NCBI RefSeq assembly: GCF_028471945.1
Contig: NZ_CP110128.1
Coordinates: forward strand, 2,096,501-2,160,500
Direction: 5' to 3'
DNA: 64,000 bases
Origin: Pseudomonas sp. WJP1
Lineage (GTDB): Bacteria; Pseudomonadota; Gammaproteobacteria; Pseudomonadales; Pseudomonadaceae
The position numbers were made by a program, and so were the translations under genes. Below the pieces are notes generated by a model that made no database searches, was not told the origin of the DNA, and worked only from the letters and a program-made list of their open reading frames with translations. The number at the start of each line of letters is the position of its first letter. Position 1 is the first letter of the stretch. Below are positions 44,036-52,388 of the stretch, one piece after another.

Positions 44036-44346
44036 ATGTATGTGGTATCTGCAATGAACAAGGCCGTGAATACGTTTGACGGGATGGTCGCGGCCCTGCG
44101 TTATCACATGTATCAGCCATTCTGATCGCGAATATTGGTGAATATGGCGGCTCTACGGCTCAAGCCCCTTACGATCAAGAACACCGGCGCCTCATTTCCC
44201 ATTCTCACGGTAGTGAGCAACTTGCGGTTTCAGTCTTCAATGTCTGCATGGAAGATTTTGGCCCAAAACTACAAGCAGCGGGTCCTGGATTCAAGAAATT
44301 CAAGGAGGTTACTGAAAGGATTGGCAAAACCCCACCTGCTGGTTAG
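44036..44346 (+). pseudogene. Frameshifted coding relic of about 100 codons
   Basis: From ATG 44036 the frame reads MYVVSAMNKAVNTFDGMVAA and stops at 44123-44125. A second frame open from before 44119 continues ILIANIGEYGGSTAQAPYDQ, then ISHSHGSEQLAVSVFNVCMEDF and KEVTERIGKTPPAG to a TAG at 44344-44346. The two pieces join naturally if one frameshift near 44115-44120 is removed. The family is not identified with confidence. The style is that of the C-terminal part of an enzyme. Confidence 0.45.
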
Positions 44347-44754
44347 AAGCGTAGGGCAACTACGTAACTGTCGATCGACAGCTGCCCGTCATGAAGGGCA
44401 GCAATCGCAAATAACTGCCCCTCGTAAAGGGCAGCGACCGGCCCGTTGCGACCGGTGGATCAACCGTAGGGAGCGACAGTAATGCAGCCAAAAACGGACA
44501 CCGCTTGTTTCGGCCTGGGATTCGCAATGATGAGATGGTCAGGACTGTTTCTATCGACGGTCTGATTGTCCCTCAGATTCACCCGCATCATCCTGAGTCG
44601 GGCTCGACGAGGCTTATTACCGGACCTTCCGAAAGGGAGGACATTCCGATGGGAGTGTTCCGATCAGCTATTCTTCTTCGCCAAGGGGCAACGTGCCCTC
44701 TGGCATTTTCCGCTCCCCCTGCTGCTGACTTGTTCGCATTGTAAGGAGCCAAGC
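44347..44754. other. Intergenic stretch with repeat copy
   Basis: GCTGCCCGTCATGAAGGGCAGCAATCG lies at 44381-44407 and a second small inverted pair CTGCCCCTCGTAAAGGGCAG at 44417-44436. A weak 79-codon frame (44505-44744) ends just before the Shine-Dalgarno site of the next gene but has no convincing start. No gene is supported. Confidence 0.4.
44382..44410. repeat. Intergenic palindromic repeat, partial copy
   Basis: CTGCCCGTCATGAAGGGCAGCAATCG differs at a few positions from CTGCCTGTCACGAAGGGCAGCAAACG at 48705-48730. Only the right half of the longer element is present. Confidence 0.6.
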
Positions 44755-45252
44755 ATGGAAAACTTTGTCGATAATACGCTCGTCACGGACGTTGCGCGCG
44801 AGGTCGTGTCAGAGATTGCTCCGCAGGAAATGCCGATTTTTATGGCCGCAAGCCGCGCCTATTTCAACGATCCGAAAAAAGCACTACACGAAATTCGTTC
44901 CAAGGACGACGCCCTTGGCTTCGGCATGGAAGCACTAGGTGTCGTCGTCACCCCCGTGGTCCTGCACATCATCTCGGAAGTATTCGCATTCCTGATTGGT
45001 GTCGCACGAAAGGCCACGGAAGACGGACTTGCCAAGGAAATCCCGCAGCTTTTGAAGGCGATGTTCAAGAAGTATCAAGGATCGCAACCAGATGTTCCAA
45101 CGGTTCTCACCAGGGAACAAATCGGCCTGATCCACGCCAATGTCCTGTTGGCTGCAGAGAACCTCCGTCTCCCGCCCGATAAGGCTAAATCCCTGGCTAA
45201 TGCCATTACCACCCAGCTCGTCTTGCCGAATGGCGGGCAATCAAATGTTTGA
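44755..45252 (+). CDS. Hypothetical protein, 165 residues, one or two membrane helices
   Basis: Not recognised. AAGGAG lies 6 nt before the ATG. The product has an acidic N-terminal part (ENFVDNTLVTDVAREVVSE), a central hydrophobic stretch of about 28 residues (VVVTPVVLHIISEVFAFLIG, near residues 63-85), and a polar C-terminal half. Its last 8 nt overlap the start of the following M48 protease gene, so the two are made together. It is probably a partner, regulator or substrate of that membrane protease. Confidence 0.65.
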   Translation: MENFVDNTLVTDVAREVVSEIAPQEMPIFMAASRAYFNDPKKALHEIRSKDDALGFGMEALGVVVTPVVLHIISEVFAFLIGVARKATEDGLAKEIPQLLKAMFKKYQGSQPDVPTVLTREQIGLIHANVLLAAENLRLPPDKAKSLANAITTQLVLPNGGQSNV

Positions 45253-48200
45253 GCCGGCGACGCCGCCTGCTAACCGCAAGCGTCTTAATCCCTTCCCGTT
45301 CCCGTCTGATACGACGCTGCGTTTCATTCTGCTGGTGGTCTTCATCGTCTGCGGTAGCGCCCGGATTTGGGGTGGGCTCAGTGAGGCGACAGATCCTGCT
45401 ATCGACGAGTGCGTGAGGGCTGTATCGACGGGCGTGTCCGAGTTGCCTGCATTATCGCGAGGTGACCCCGATCAAATCGCGACAACAGTCTGGAACGAAT
45501 TGATACCATTGCATGCCAGTTGCGCAGCACGGTTGCGGCCGGGGGCGTTCTGGAAGTTGGGCGGCATGGCGCTGGTCGTCTTGCTCGCCGTTATTCTTTA
45601 TCACTTATACCCAGCCTGGAAAGTCCGAAACGGCCGCCTTGAGCGCTTTAGCTCAACCGAGCTGCCGGAGATGCAGCAGGAACTACGTATCCTCGCTGAA
45701 TCAGCGCGCCTGTCCGAACCTCCGATCTTTGTCTGGAATCCGCTCGGCGCTGGCCTTCCCGTTGCTTTCGGTCGTCACGGTAAATGCTACGTGGCGCTGA
45801 GCGGTGCGTTCATCACCCAATACTTTTATGGGGACAGGGACGCATTTCGCGCGATTATGCAGCACGAGTTGGCGCATGTTCACAACGGCGATGTCCACAA
45901 AGCGTACTTTACCTTGTCGTTGTGGCTGGCATTCGTAGTGACCAGTCTGCTACCGGCCCTGGCAATGTCTTTGTGGCGTCTGACAAGCGCTCGTTGGCTC
46001 GATTCTGTTCCCCTACTTCTGGATAGCATGCTCTGGACGGCGGTTATTGTTCTGTCGGGCTTGGCTGTGTTGCGCGCGCGTGAATGCTATGCGGATGTGC
46101 AAGCCTCGGCCTGGGATCCGGACGCCGGGATCGATCGCGTTCTGGCCACGCTGACTGAACCTGTCGGAAATGGCTGGCGTCGTTATCTCCAGTTCCATCC
46201 AGGTCCGGGCAGACGCCGTCAAATTGTCGAAGATCCGTCCAGACTCTTTAAGTTTGGAATAGCTGACGCGTTCGGAATCGGCATTGCGGCGTGGTCCGTA
46301 GTCGAAATTGTCAGTGGTTTAGCGTTGCCGTTCGTCCCGGCAGACCCAAGGATGGCGCTTCTCTTTTATTGGTCGCTCCAGATAGTGGCGCCAGCTGCCA
46401 TCTTTGTTTTCGCCATCGGCGCGATCGGGGTCGGAGTGTGGCGAAGCGCGTTTGCCTCCTTGGTGCAGGGAGACCGCTGGTCCAAAGAAACAGCATGGCT
46501 GGGGGGCGCATTCGTCGCAGGCTCTTTTCCGGGCATTATCCTCTTATTGGCGGAGGCGGCGTTGCAGTCTTTCCAGGAGACGGCCATACCATTCTCGGTC
46601 GTGTTAACGAGCCTGCAACTGAAAGTTCTCGTCTACGTTATTTTGCTTCTGGGCTGTCTGCTCATATTCTCATGGATTTCGGCGGCTGCTTCGGCCTGGT
46701 TCGAAGTGGTATTGCGTTCCCGTTCACCGCAACCGATTCTTCTGATCACAGTAGCAACGGCAACGATCCTGGTGCTTGGAACGCTAACTGTAGCCACATT
46801 CTTCGTCTTGTATTTTTTCTTGACTGGACCTTCGCCGCAGGGGCAAACAAACAGGATCTATGACTATGGCATGACTGTGGGAGCCTGGACTTTTGTCGCA
46901 TCGTTGACTGCCTGGTCTTTTCCATTGGCCGCCCTGTGGTGGCAAAAAAAGGGTTTGAAAACGGAGATCGCACGTTGGGTATTTCTCGACAATGCACTAC
47001 CGGAACTCCCGGAGCAGTTGCCATTGCGTGCACAGAAAGCCCTGCTGATCGGGATTGTCAACGGACTGATTTGCTGCCTGCTGTGGGAACTCGTGCTTTT
47101 TCGCGATTACTTTCCACCCCCAATCAGCAACTGGATCGGCTCGGCATTCGACGCAGTTCTTACATGGACCGAGCGCCTCTTCGGCAATAAAGGCATTTTC
47201 ATTCCAGGCTCGGCTGTGATCTTCCAGGCCCTTGCTGCTGCGATCGCCGCAGCACGCGTGAGGCGGCTGAGCGCAATTTGCGGCCTGTTTGCCGCATCGG
47301 TTGCTGGTCTCATCATCGTCGTTGGGAACCACATCCTTTTCGGTTTCGAGCTTCAAAACCAATGGGGAAGTCAAATATTCGCCTCTTTGCAGCTAATGGG
47401 GCTGGGTGCAGTCGTCGCTCTCCCGACCGCACTGTTGGTGGCTTGGACAGCAAATAAGGCTCGACGGTACTTTCTAAATACGGTGGTACCGCGGGCGTCC
47501 GGACGCCAAATCGGGCATTCGTTTCATGCGCGAATAAAGCTCGCGGGTATCATTATCTTGTGCGTTCTTGTCGCGGCAGGAGCTACGTTGCAAGCCCTTC
47601 AGCCACAAATACAAAGTGGTAAAATAAATTCGTTGCGCGTGGCTGCCGAACGTGGTGATCGCGACGCTCAATTCATGCTTGGGCGTAGCTATTTCCGTGG
47701 AGAATCGGTTTCCCAGGATTTCGCTCAGGCATTGCTTTGGTTGCGTAAAGCCGCTGAACTCGGGCATGCCGATGCGCAATACGACCTGGCGCTTATGTTT
47801 CATCTGGGGCAAGGGGTTACCCAAGATGACAGCGTGGCGTTTCACTGGATCCGCATGGCGGCTGAGCAGGGCCATGTGGAGGCCGAATACGTACTCGGAA
47901 CTCTTTACGGTTCCGGCCTTGGCGTGCCTCGGGACGACTCCTTGGCACTACAATGGTTGCGCCGGGCGGCCGAGAAGGGCAATGCCGAAGCGCAGAACCT
48001 GGTTGGGTACTTCCTTGCCGTTGGGCGTGGCACCACTCAGGACGATGCCGCTGCCGTGGAATGGCTTCGAAAGGCGGCGGAGCACGGTCACGCGGAGGCT
48101 CAGAATAACCTCGGGTTGATGTATCACCAGGGAAGGGGACTGCCGAAGGACGATGTACTGGCCTTGCGGTGGTTTCGCACTGCCGCTGAGAAGGGACATG

Positions 48201-48373
48201 CCGCAGCACAAATCAATGTCGGACAGATTTACGAGAAAGGCGAGGGCGTGGCGAGAGACGACGAGCAGGCAATTTTCTGGTTGCGCAAGGCTACCGAGAA
48301 TGGCAATTCCGACGCGATGAATCGTCTGCAAGCTCTGTGCGACAAAGGTCTGCGTAACGCGTGTTCAAAGTGA
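45245..48373 (+). CDS. Large membrane M48-family metalloprotease with C-terminal Sel1 repeats
   Basis: A 1042-residue protein. Two N-terminal helices (about 25-42 and 104-122) precede an HtpX/Ste24-like peptidase domain with the zinc motif HELAH at residues 207-211 (in MQHELAHVHNGD) and the downstream glutamate region RARECYADVQASAW. About ten further hydrophobic segments fill residues 230-780. From about residue 800 to the end there are six full Sel1-like repeats and one partial one (units such as KAAEHGHAEAQNNLGLMYHQ). The fusion suggests a membrane protease that recruits partners through its repeats. Start ATG 45245 overlaps the preceding gene (ATGTTTGA). Confidence 0.82.
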   Translation: MFEPATPPANRKRLNPFPFPSDTTLRFILLVVFIVCGSARIWGGLSEATDPAIDECVRAVSTGVSELPALSRGDPDQIATTVWNELIPLHASCAARLRPGAFWKLGGMALVVLLAVILYHLYPAWKVRNGRLERFSSTELPEMQQELRILAESARLSEPPIFVWNPLGAGLPVAFGRHGKCYVALSGAFITQYFYGDRDAFRAIMQHELAHVHNGDVHKAYFTLSLWLAFVVTSLLPALAMSLWRLTSARWLDSVPLLLDSMLWTAVIVLSGLAVLRARECYADVQASAWDPDAGIDRVLATLTEPVGNGWRRYLQFHPGPGRRRQIVEDPSRLFKFGIADAFGIGIAAWSVVEIVSGLALPFVPADPRMALLFYWSLQIVAPAAIFVFAIGAIGVGVWRSAFASLVQGDRWSKETAWLGGAFVAGSFPGIILLLAEAALQSFQETAIPFSVVLTSLQLKVLVYVILLLGCLLIFSWISAAASAWFEVVLRSRSPQPILLITVATATILVLGTLTVATFFVLYFFLTGPSPQGQTNRIYDYGMTVGAWTFVASLTAWSFPLAALWWQKKGLKTEIARWVFLDNALPELPEQLPLRAQKALLIGIVNGLICCLLWELVLFRDYFPPPISNWIGSAFDAVLTWTERLFGNKGIFIPGSAVIFQALAAAIAAARVRRLSAICGLFAASVAGLIIVVGNHILFGFELQNQWGSQIFASLQLMGLGAVVALPTALLVAWTANKARRYFLNTVVPRASGRQIGHSFHARIKLAGIIILCVLVAAGATLQALQPQIQSGKINSLRVAAERGDRDAQFMLGRSYFRGESVSQDFAQALLWLRKAAELGHADAQYDLALMFHLGQGVTQDDSVAFHWIRMAAEQGHVEAEYVLGTLYGSGLGVPRDDSLALQWLRRAAEKGNAEAQNLVGYFLAVGRGTTQDDAAAVEWLRKAAEHGHAEAQNNLGLMYHQGRGLPKDDVLALRWFRTAAEKGHAAAQINVGQIYEKGEGVARDDEQAIFWLRKATENGNSDAMNRLQALCDKGLRNACSK

Positions 48374-48738
48374 GGGAAAGCGGCGAGCGCAACGCTGCAC
48401 CTCAAGACAGATCGCTAATCTGTGTAAAGCGTAAATGGGTCTTTGCATCGCCTGCAATGCGGAGATTGCTTTACTTCGGCTTCCGTGCGGTAGCCAAGCC
48501 ATGCAAGGTAACAGGTTCTTAACTAACGGTAGATGTCGGTCCGCCCACCCCGCTGGTCGGATTCGGGACGCGCTTGCCGCTGTCGACTTCGGGTTCAGTT
48601 TTCGCGCGGCGCTGTCTGTCGTCTGCTGTAGTTGGATGGCCGCTAAGCGGCTCGATCGGCCGCTCAGGACCGGGGGCTGAGTGACCGCTATTGGCCGTTT
48701 TCTGCCTGTCACGAAGGGCAGCAAACGACCTATCTCAG
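48374..48738. other. Intergenic stretch with palindromic repeat
   Basis: No gene is supported in these 365 bp. Open frames on both strands lack Shine-Dalgarno sites and overlap the repeat at 48682-48730. Confidence 0.45.
48682..48730. repeat. Intergenic palindromic repeat, copy 2
   Basis: TGACCGCTATTGGCCGTTTT then CTGCCTGTCACGAAGGGCAG and CAAACGACC match the element at 25650-25698 over about 49 positions with roughly a dozen differences. The differences have partly spoiled its inverted symmetry. Confidence 0.75.
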
Positions 48739-49140
48739 TCATTTAGCCTGCGGCCACCGATCCTGAATTTCATACCAGGGCGCCTTGGACGCCACTTCGA
48801 TATGCCGCTGTTTTCCGGGCGTGAAGGGCGTGTCCAGGGTGCCCAGAGCAATGGAAATCCAGTCGGCGTATTGCCCTTGGCTTTTCGACCAGAACAACGA
48901 CGAACCGCACTGGCTGCAAAACTGACGCAGCACAGACTCGGAAGAGCGGTAAGCCGCGATCTGCCCTGCACCTTCGATGAGATGCAAATCAGCGCGGGGC
49001 ACGCTTGCGTAGCTGGCAAACGCGGCCCCATGGCCTTTGCGACATTGGCTGCAATGGCAATGTGAGAGTGCTTTGGGTGGCGATTTGAGTTCGTATCTGA
49101 CGGTGCGGCAGAGACAGCTGCCTTGGAGCGTGCCGGTCAT
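48739..49140 (-). CDS. GFA (CENP-V-like) family zinc protein
   Basis: A 133-residue protein with the three cysteine clusters of the GFA fold: SCLCRTVRYEL, CHCSQCRKGHG and FCSQCGSSLFW. The family includes glutathione-dependent formaldehyde-activating enzyme, but most members have unknown activity. ATG at 49138-49140 begins TGTLQGSCLCR. A longer in-frame start is possible. No formaldehyde genes are nearby. Confidence 0.85.
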   Translation of the reverse strand: MTGTLQGSCLCRTVRYELKSPPKALSHCHCSQCRKGHGAAFASYASVPRADLHLIEGAGQIAAYRSSESVLRQFCSQCGSSLFWSKSQGQYADWISIALGTLDTPFTPGKQRHIEVASKAPWYEIQDRWPQAK

Positions 49141-49628
49141 TGTGTGTAGCCTGATAAGAAGGGCTGGCAATTTAAACGGGGTGCAGGTGCGGTGTCGAAT
49201 GAGGGCTTGCGGGTTTACGGCCTTTTTACTGCCTGGAAATTGTGTGTAGGACGTGTGCGCTTATCCGTTAAACATCCCCCGAGAGTGCTTGTTTAAAGGC
49301 TCCTGCAGTTACCAGATGAAAGCCACAAAACCTTGCGCCGTTGCCTACGGTTACGCCAGAATCCGTCGGCTTGTGCGCCTTGGGGGCTATCGGTACCTTG
49401 ATTCGCGTCACTGCCCATCATTGATCGGGTTTAGCAGCCTGTGGTCAATCGAAGCGCATCTGCATCCAGTCAGTCAGGTCATTTTATGCCTGCACTTTAT
49501 GGTAGCTGTGCGCAGGGCGCCCTCGGGCGCGCCGGTTTCGGTTCTCCCCGGTCTGCTAACCTGCGCACGGCTGCCACCCATCGTTTAGCAGCGATTCGGT
49601 GACGGCTCCAATTGTTGGAGAATCGAAT
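49141..49628 (+). promoter_or_regulatory. Long leader of the DUF6124 gene
   Basis: These 488 bp contain no convincing protein gene. The stretch 49440-49590 includes short inverted elements such as GCGCCCTCGGGCGC (49518-49531). From memory, very similar sequence precedes DUF6124 (DUF3077) genes in other Pseudomonas genomes. This suggests a conserved regulatory or RNA element. A 111-codon open frame (49253-49588) crosses it, but it has no Shine-Dalgarno site. Confidence 0.4.
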
Positions 49629-49985
49629 ATGTTCAAGGTCACACCCAATCCCCCGGACAGCGATCCGGCATCCCCCTACGAACCCGATTCAAAAAAGCTC
49701 AACGAGGCTGCCGAACGTGCCCTCGACTACCACTTCCCCTCGACGGCCGATATCAAGGCCACCCCACGAACACCCAGTACGTTGTTTGCCGTGAACCCGC
49801 AAACCACTACCGAAACGCTGGTGGTATACCTCGTCGAAACCTTGGCCTCGGTGGATGTGATGGTTCATCAGTTGGTTGATCATCTGAACGGTGGCGATCG
49901 CCATGCGCTGCTGGGTATTTCCAACAGCATCATGCTGGCGGAGATCACCGCGAACCGGGTGCTGGATCGGATTGATCCGCGTTGA
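49629..49985 (+). CDS. DUF6124 family protein (Pseudomonas-specific)
   Basis: A 118-residue cytoplasmic protein beginning MFKVTPNPPDSDP, followed by SKKLNEAAERALDYHF and a C-terminal helical part (ISNSIMLAEITANRVLDR). This is the small DUF6124/DUF3077 family, found in many copies per genome in Pseudomonas. The function is unknown. GGAGAATCG is placed just before the ATG. It is a single gene followed by REP palindromes. Confidence 0.85.
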   Translation: MFKVTPNPPDSDPASPYEPDSKKLNEAAERALDYHFPSTADIKATPRTPSTLFAVNPQTTTETLVVYLVETLASVDVMVHQLVDHLNGGDRHALLGISNSIMLAEITANRVLDRIDPR

Positions 49986-50002
49986 AAGATCGTACCGAGG
50001 AC

Positions 50003-50175
50003 CTGTAGGAGCGAGCCTGCTCGCGAAAAACGTCCAGGCAACGGGTTCATCCAGACGGCCCGCGTTATCGTTGACGTCCATCGCGAGCAGGCTCGCTCCC
50101 ACAGGGGGAGTGCGTTCATTCAGATGACCCGCGTCATCGTTGACGTCCATCGCGAGCAAGCTTCGCTCCTACAGG
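50003..50175. repeat. Cluster of three REP palindromes
   Basis: CTGTAGGAGCGAGCCTGCTC opens the cluster at 50003. Inverted copies CGCGAGCAGGCTCGCTCCC (around 50082-50100) and CGCGAGCAAGCTTCGCTCC (around 50151-50169) follow. The second and third also share a direct repeat of the preceding 30-40 bp (CGTTGACGTCCATCGCGAGC). This is the normal REP/BIME form of fluorescent Pseudomonas, lying between a gene end and the convergent phaC end. Confidence 0.9.
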
Positions 50176-50196
50176 AAAACGCCGTGGGCTCAGCTC

Positions 50197-51990
50197 TCAA
50201 CGCTCCATGACATAGGTGCCAGGGGCGGGGCAGAGGGGTGGGTATTTGCGCGAGCCTTGCTTCTTCGGCGCCGGCAGCTGTTCGCCCGAGCGCTGCCCGA
50301 TCCATTCGCGCCAATGCGGCCACCAGCTGCCTTGCTGGCGCTCGCCGGCGTTTTGCAGCCAGGTTTGCGGGGTTTCCTCAGAGGCAGGCGCGGCGTAGTA
50401 GAACGACTTGGGGTTGCCCGGCGGGTTCACCAGGCTCTGCAGGTGGCCGGCGTTGGACAGCACGTAGGTTGCGTCTTCGCCAAACAGCCGGGCCGTGCCG
50501 TAGCAACCCTGCCAGGGGGTGATGTGGTCGGTGGTGCCGCCCACCACATAGGCGCCCACTTTCACCTGGGTCATGTCGATCGACTCGCCGGCAATCTCCA
50601 GGGTGCCCGGGTTGCTGTAGGGGTTCTGCTGGACCAGGTCGAGGTAGTCGGCGTGCAGCTGGGCGGGCAGCCGCGTGGTGTCGTCGTTCCAGGCCAGGAT
50701 GTCGAAGGCCGGCGGCTTGTTGCCCAGCAGGTAGTTGTTGACCCAGTAGTTCCAGATCAGGTCGTTGGGCCGCATCCAGGCGAACATGCGGGCCATGCCC
50801 TGGCCGCTCAGCACGCCCTTGCGCCGGGAGCTGGCCTTGGCCGCGCGCAGGGCGGACGGGGTGGTGAACAGCCCCAGGGTGGTGTCGTCCAGCGCCGAGG
50901 GCATGTCGAGCACGCACACGGCCCAACTGGTATTGGCCACCTTGTGGCCTTCGCCACGGGCCGCCAGCCAGCCGAGGTAGGCCGCCATGGTGATGCCGCC
51001 CGAGCAGGAGCCCCACATGTTCACATCCGGGCTACCGGTGATCTTGCGCGCCACGTCCACGGCCTGGTCGAGGCACAGCGCGTAATCGGACAAGCCCCAG
51101 TCGCGGTGCTCTCGGGTGGGGTTGCGCCAGCTGATGACGAACAGGGTCACGCCGCTGTCCTGGATCCACTTGATCAGGCTTTTTTCCGGCGACAGGTCGA
51201 TGGCGTAGTACTTGTTGATCTGCGGCGGCGACATCACCAGGGGCCGGGCATAGACATTCTCGGTGGTGGGCGAGAACTGCAGCAGCTCGAACATCTCGTT
51301 GCGAAACACCACCTGGCCCTTGGCCGTGGCGATGTTTTCCCCCACCGTGAACGGCGTGCTGTCGACCTGTCTCGGCAGCCCACGGTTGTGCAGCATATCC
51401 TCGCCGAATTGGCGGATGCCCCTGGCCAGGCTCATGCCACCGGTGTCCACCAGCTTGCGTAGCGCCGCCGGATTGGTCAGCGGCGAGTTGCTCGGTGCCA
51501 CGGCATCGGCCAGCAGCGTTGCGACGAACCGGGCCCGGCTCTTTTCCAGCGGCGCAAGGTCGGTGGATTCGATGAAGCGGGTCAGCTCACTCTGGCCGGC
51601 CAGGTAGCTCTGCAGCAGCGCGTGCAGGAAGGCGTTGGATTGCCAGGCCGGATCGGCGAAGCGCTTGTCCTTCGGGTCCGGCGCGATGCTGGAGTTGCCG
51701 CGGACGATGCCGCGCAGCGACTTCAGGTAGCCACCCAGATGAGCGCCAGCCTTGAGCGGCGACTTGCCCACGGCCTTGACCAGGTAACCGGCGGAGCTCG
51801 CCAGGTCCGCCGCACGCACGCTGACCAGCGGGTTGGCTGCCAGGGTCTGGTTGGCAGCCGTGCCGATCAGCTCTTGTTGCTGGATGTCGCCTGGAAGATC
51901 GTCATCCTTGCGGGTGCGACGTTTGCGGCCGGTTGCCGGGGGACGCTGGGTGGGGGTTACGGACTCGGTCGTTCGGGTGGATCTGCTCAT
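50197..51990 (-). CDS. phaC: Class II poly(3-hydroxyalkanoate) synthase, stand-alone
   Basis: A 597-residue PHA synthase that polymerises (R)-3-hydroxyacyl-CoA on granules. The lipase-like box WGSCSGG places the catalytic Cys at residue 329, with Asp488 in TTDHITPW and His516 in NAGHLQS. The spacings (159 and 28) match characterised class II enzymes. The N-terminal 60 residues are longer and more basic (GRKRRTRKDDD) than in PhaC1/PhaC2. No phaZ, phaD, phaF or phaI gene is adjacent, so this is an additional copy outside the usual cluster. Confidence 0.9.
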   Translation of the reverse strand: MSRSTRTTESVTPTQRPPATGRKRRTRKDDDLPGDIQQQELIGTAANQTLAANPLVSVRAADLASSAGYLVKAVGKSPLKAGAHLGGYLKSLRGIVRGNSSIAPDPKDKRFADPAWQSNAFLHALLQSYLAGQSELTRFIESTDLAPLEKSRARFVATLLADAVAPSNSPLTNPAALRKLVDTGGMSLARGIRQFGEDMLHNRGLPRQVDSTPFTVGENIATAKGQVVFRNEMFELLQFSPTTENVYARPLVMSPPQINKYYAIDLSPEKSLIKWIQDSGVTLFVISWRNPTREHRDWGLSDYALCLDQAVDVARKITGSPDVNMWGSCSGGITMAAYLGWLAARGEGHKVANTSWAVCVLDMPSALDDTTLGLFTTPSALRAAKASSRRKGVLSGQGMARMFAWMRPNDLIWNYWVNNYLLGNKPPAFDILAWNDDTTRLPAQLHADYLDLVQQNPYSNPGTLEIAGESIDMTQVKVGAYVVGGTTDHITPWQGCYGTARLFGEDATYVLSNAGHLQSLVNPPGNPKSFYYAAPASEETPQTWLQNAGERQQGSWWPHWREWIGQRSGEQLPAPKKQGSRKYPPLCPAPGTYVMER

Positions 51991-52388
51991 GACGGTTCTC
52001 GTGTTTCCGGGTGCTGGGCCCGGTTGTTATTTTGTTCCGACTCTAGGGGGTAGCAGGGGGCGGCCACCTCGCATTGCACGACATCGATTTTTCATTTCAT
52101 GACAAGGGGCATCGGGCGCCGACGAGTTGAGCGGGTGGCTTGCGGGGAAAGGTGGTGGCTACGAAAATGCGTCGCGGTGTCATTTCCATAAGCTTTGGCA
52201 GTTGGTTTTTTTCTTACCGATGGCTGTCGGCAATATCTTTTGTGCCTGGGGCAAATACCCCGGCTTGCAAGCGGATGAACTACGCTGCAAAAACAACCCC
52301 GCAGATCGAAGAAACAGTGCGCAAGGAATCCAGCTGACCCTTCTTCGGGATCCGGCATCCCTGATCGCCACCACCCGGAGCACGCTCC
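51991..52388. promoter_or_regulatory. Divergent promoter region of phaC and the PLD-like gene
   Basis: No gene is supported in these 398 bp. Short frames on both strands lack translation signals. The region must hold the promoters of the two divergent genes, but no promoter pair was clear enough to call. Confidence 0.4.

Noticed and set aside
44505..44744. 79-codon frame ending just before the small membrane protein gene
   Set aside because: Starts at TTG without a Shine-Dalgarno site and overlaps other open frames. Not enough to call a gene.
49253..49588. 111-codon open frame before the DUF6124 gene as a protein
   Set aside because: No Shine-Dalgarno site and unusual composition. Treated as a leader or repeat-like element instead.
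50003..50175. CRISPR-like spaced repeats
   Set aside because: The three units are inverted and are standard Pseudomonas REP palindromes, not direct repeats with unique spacers.
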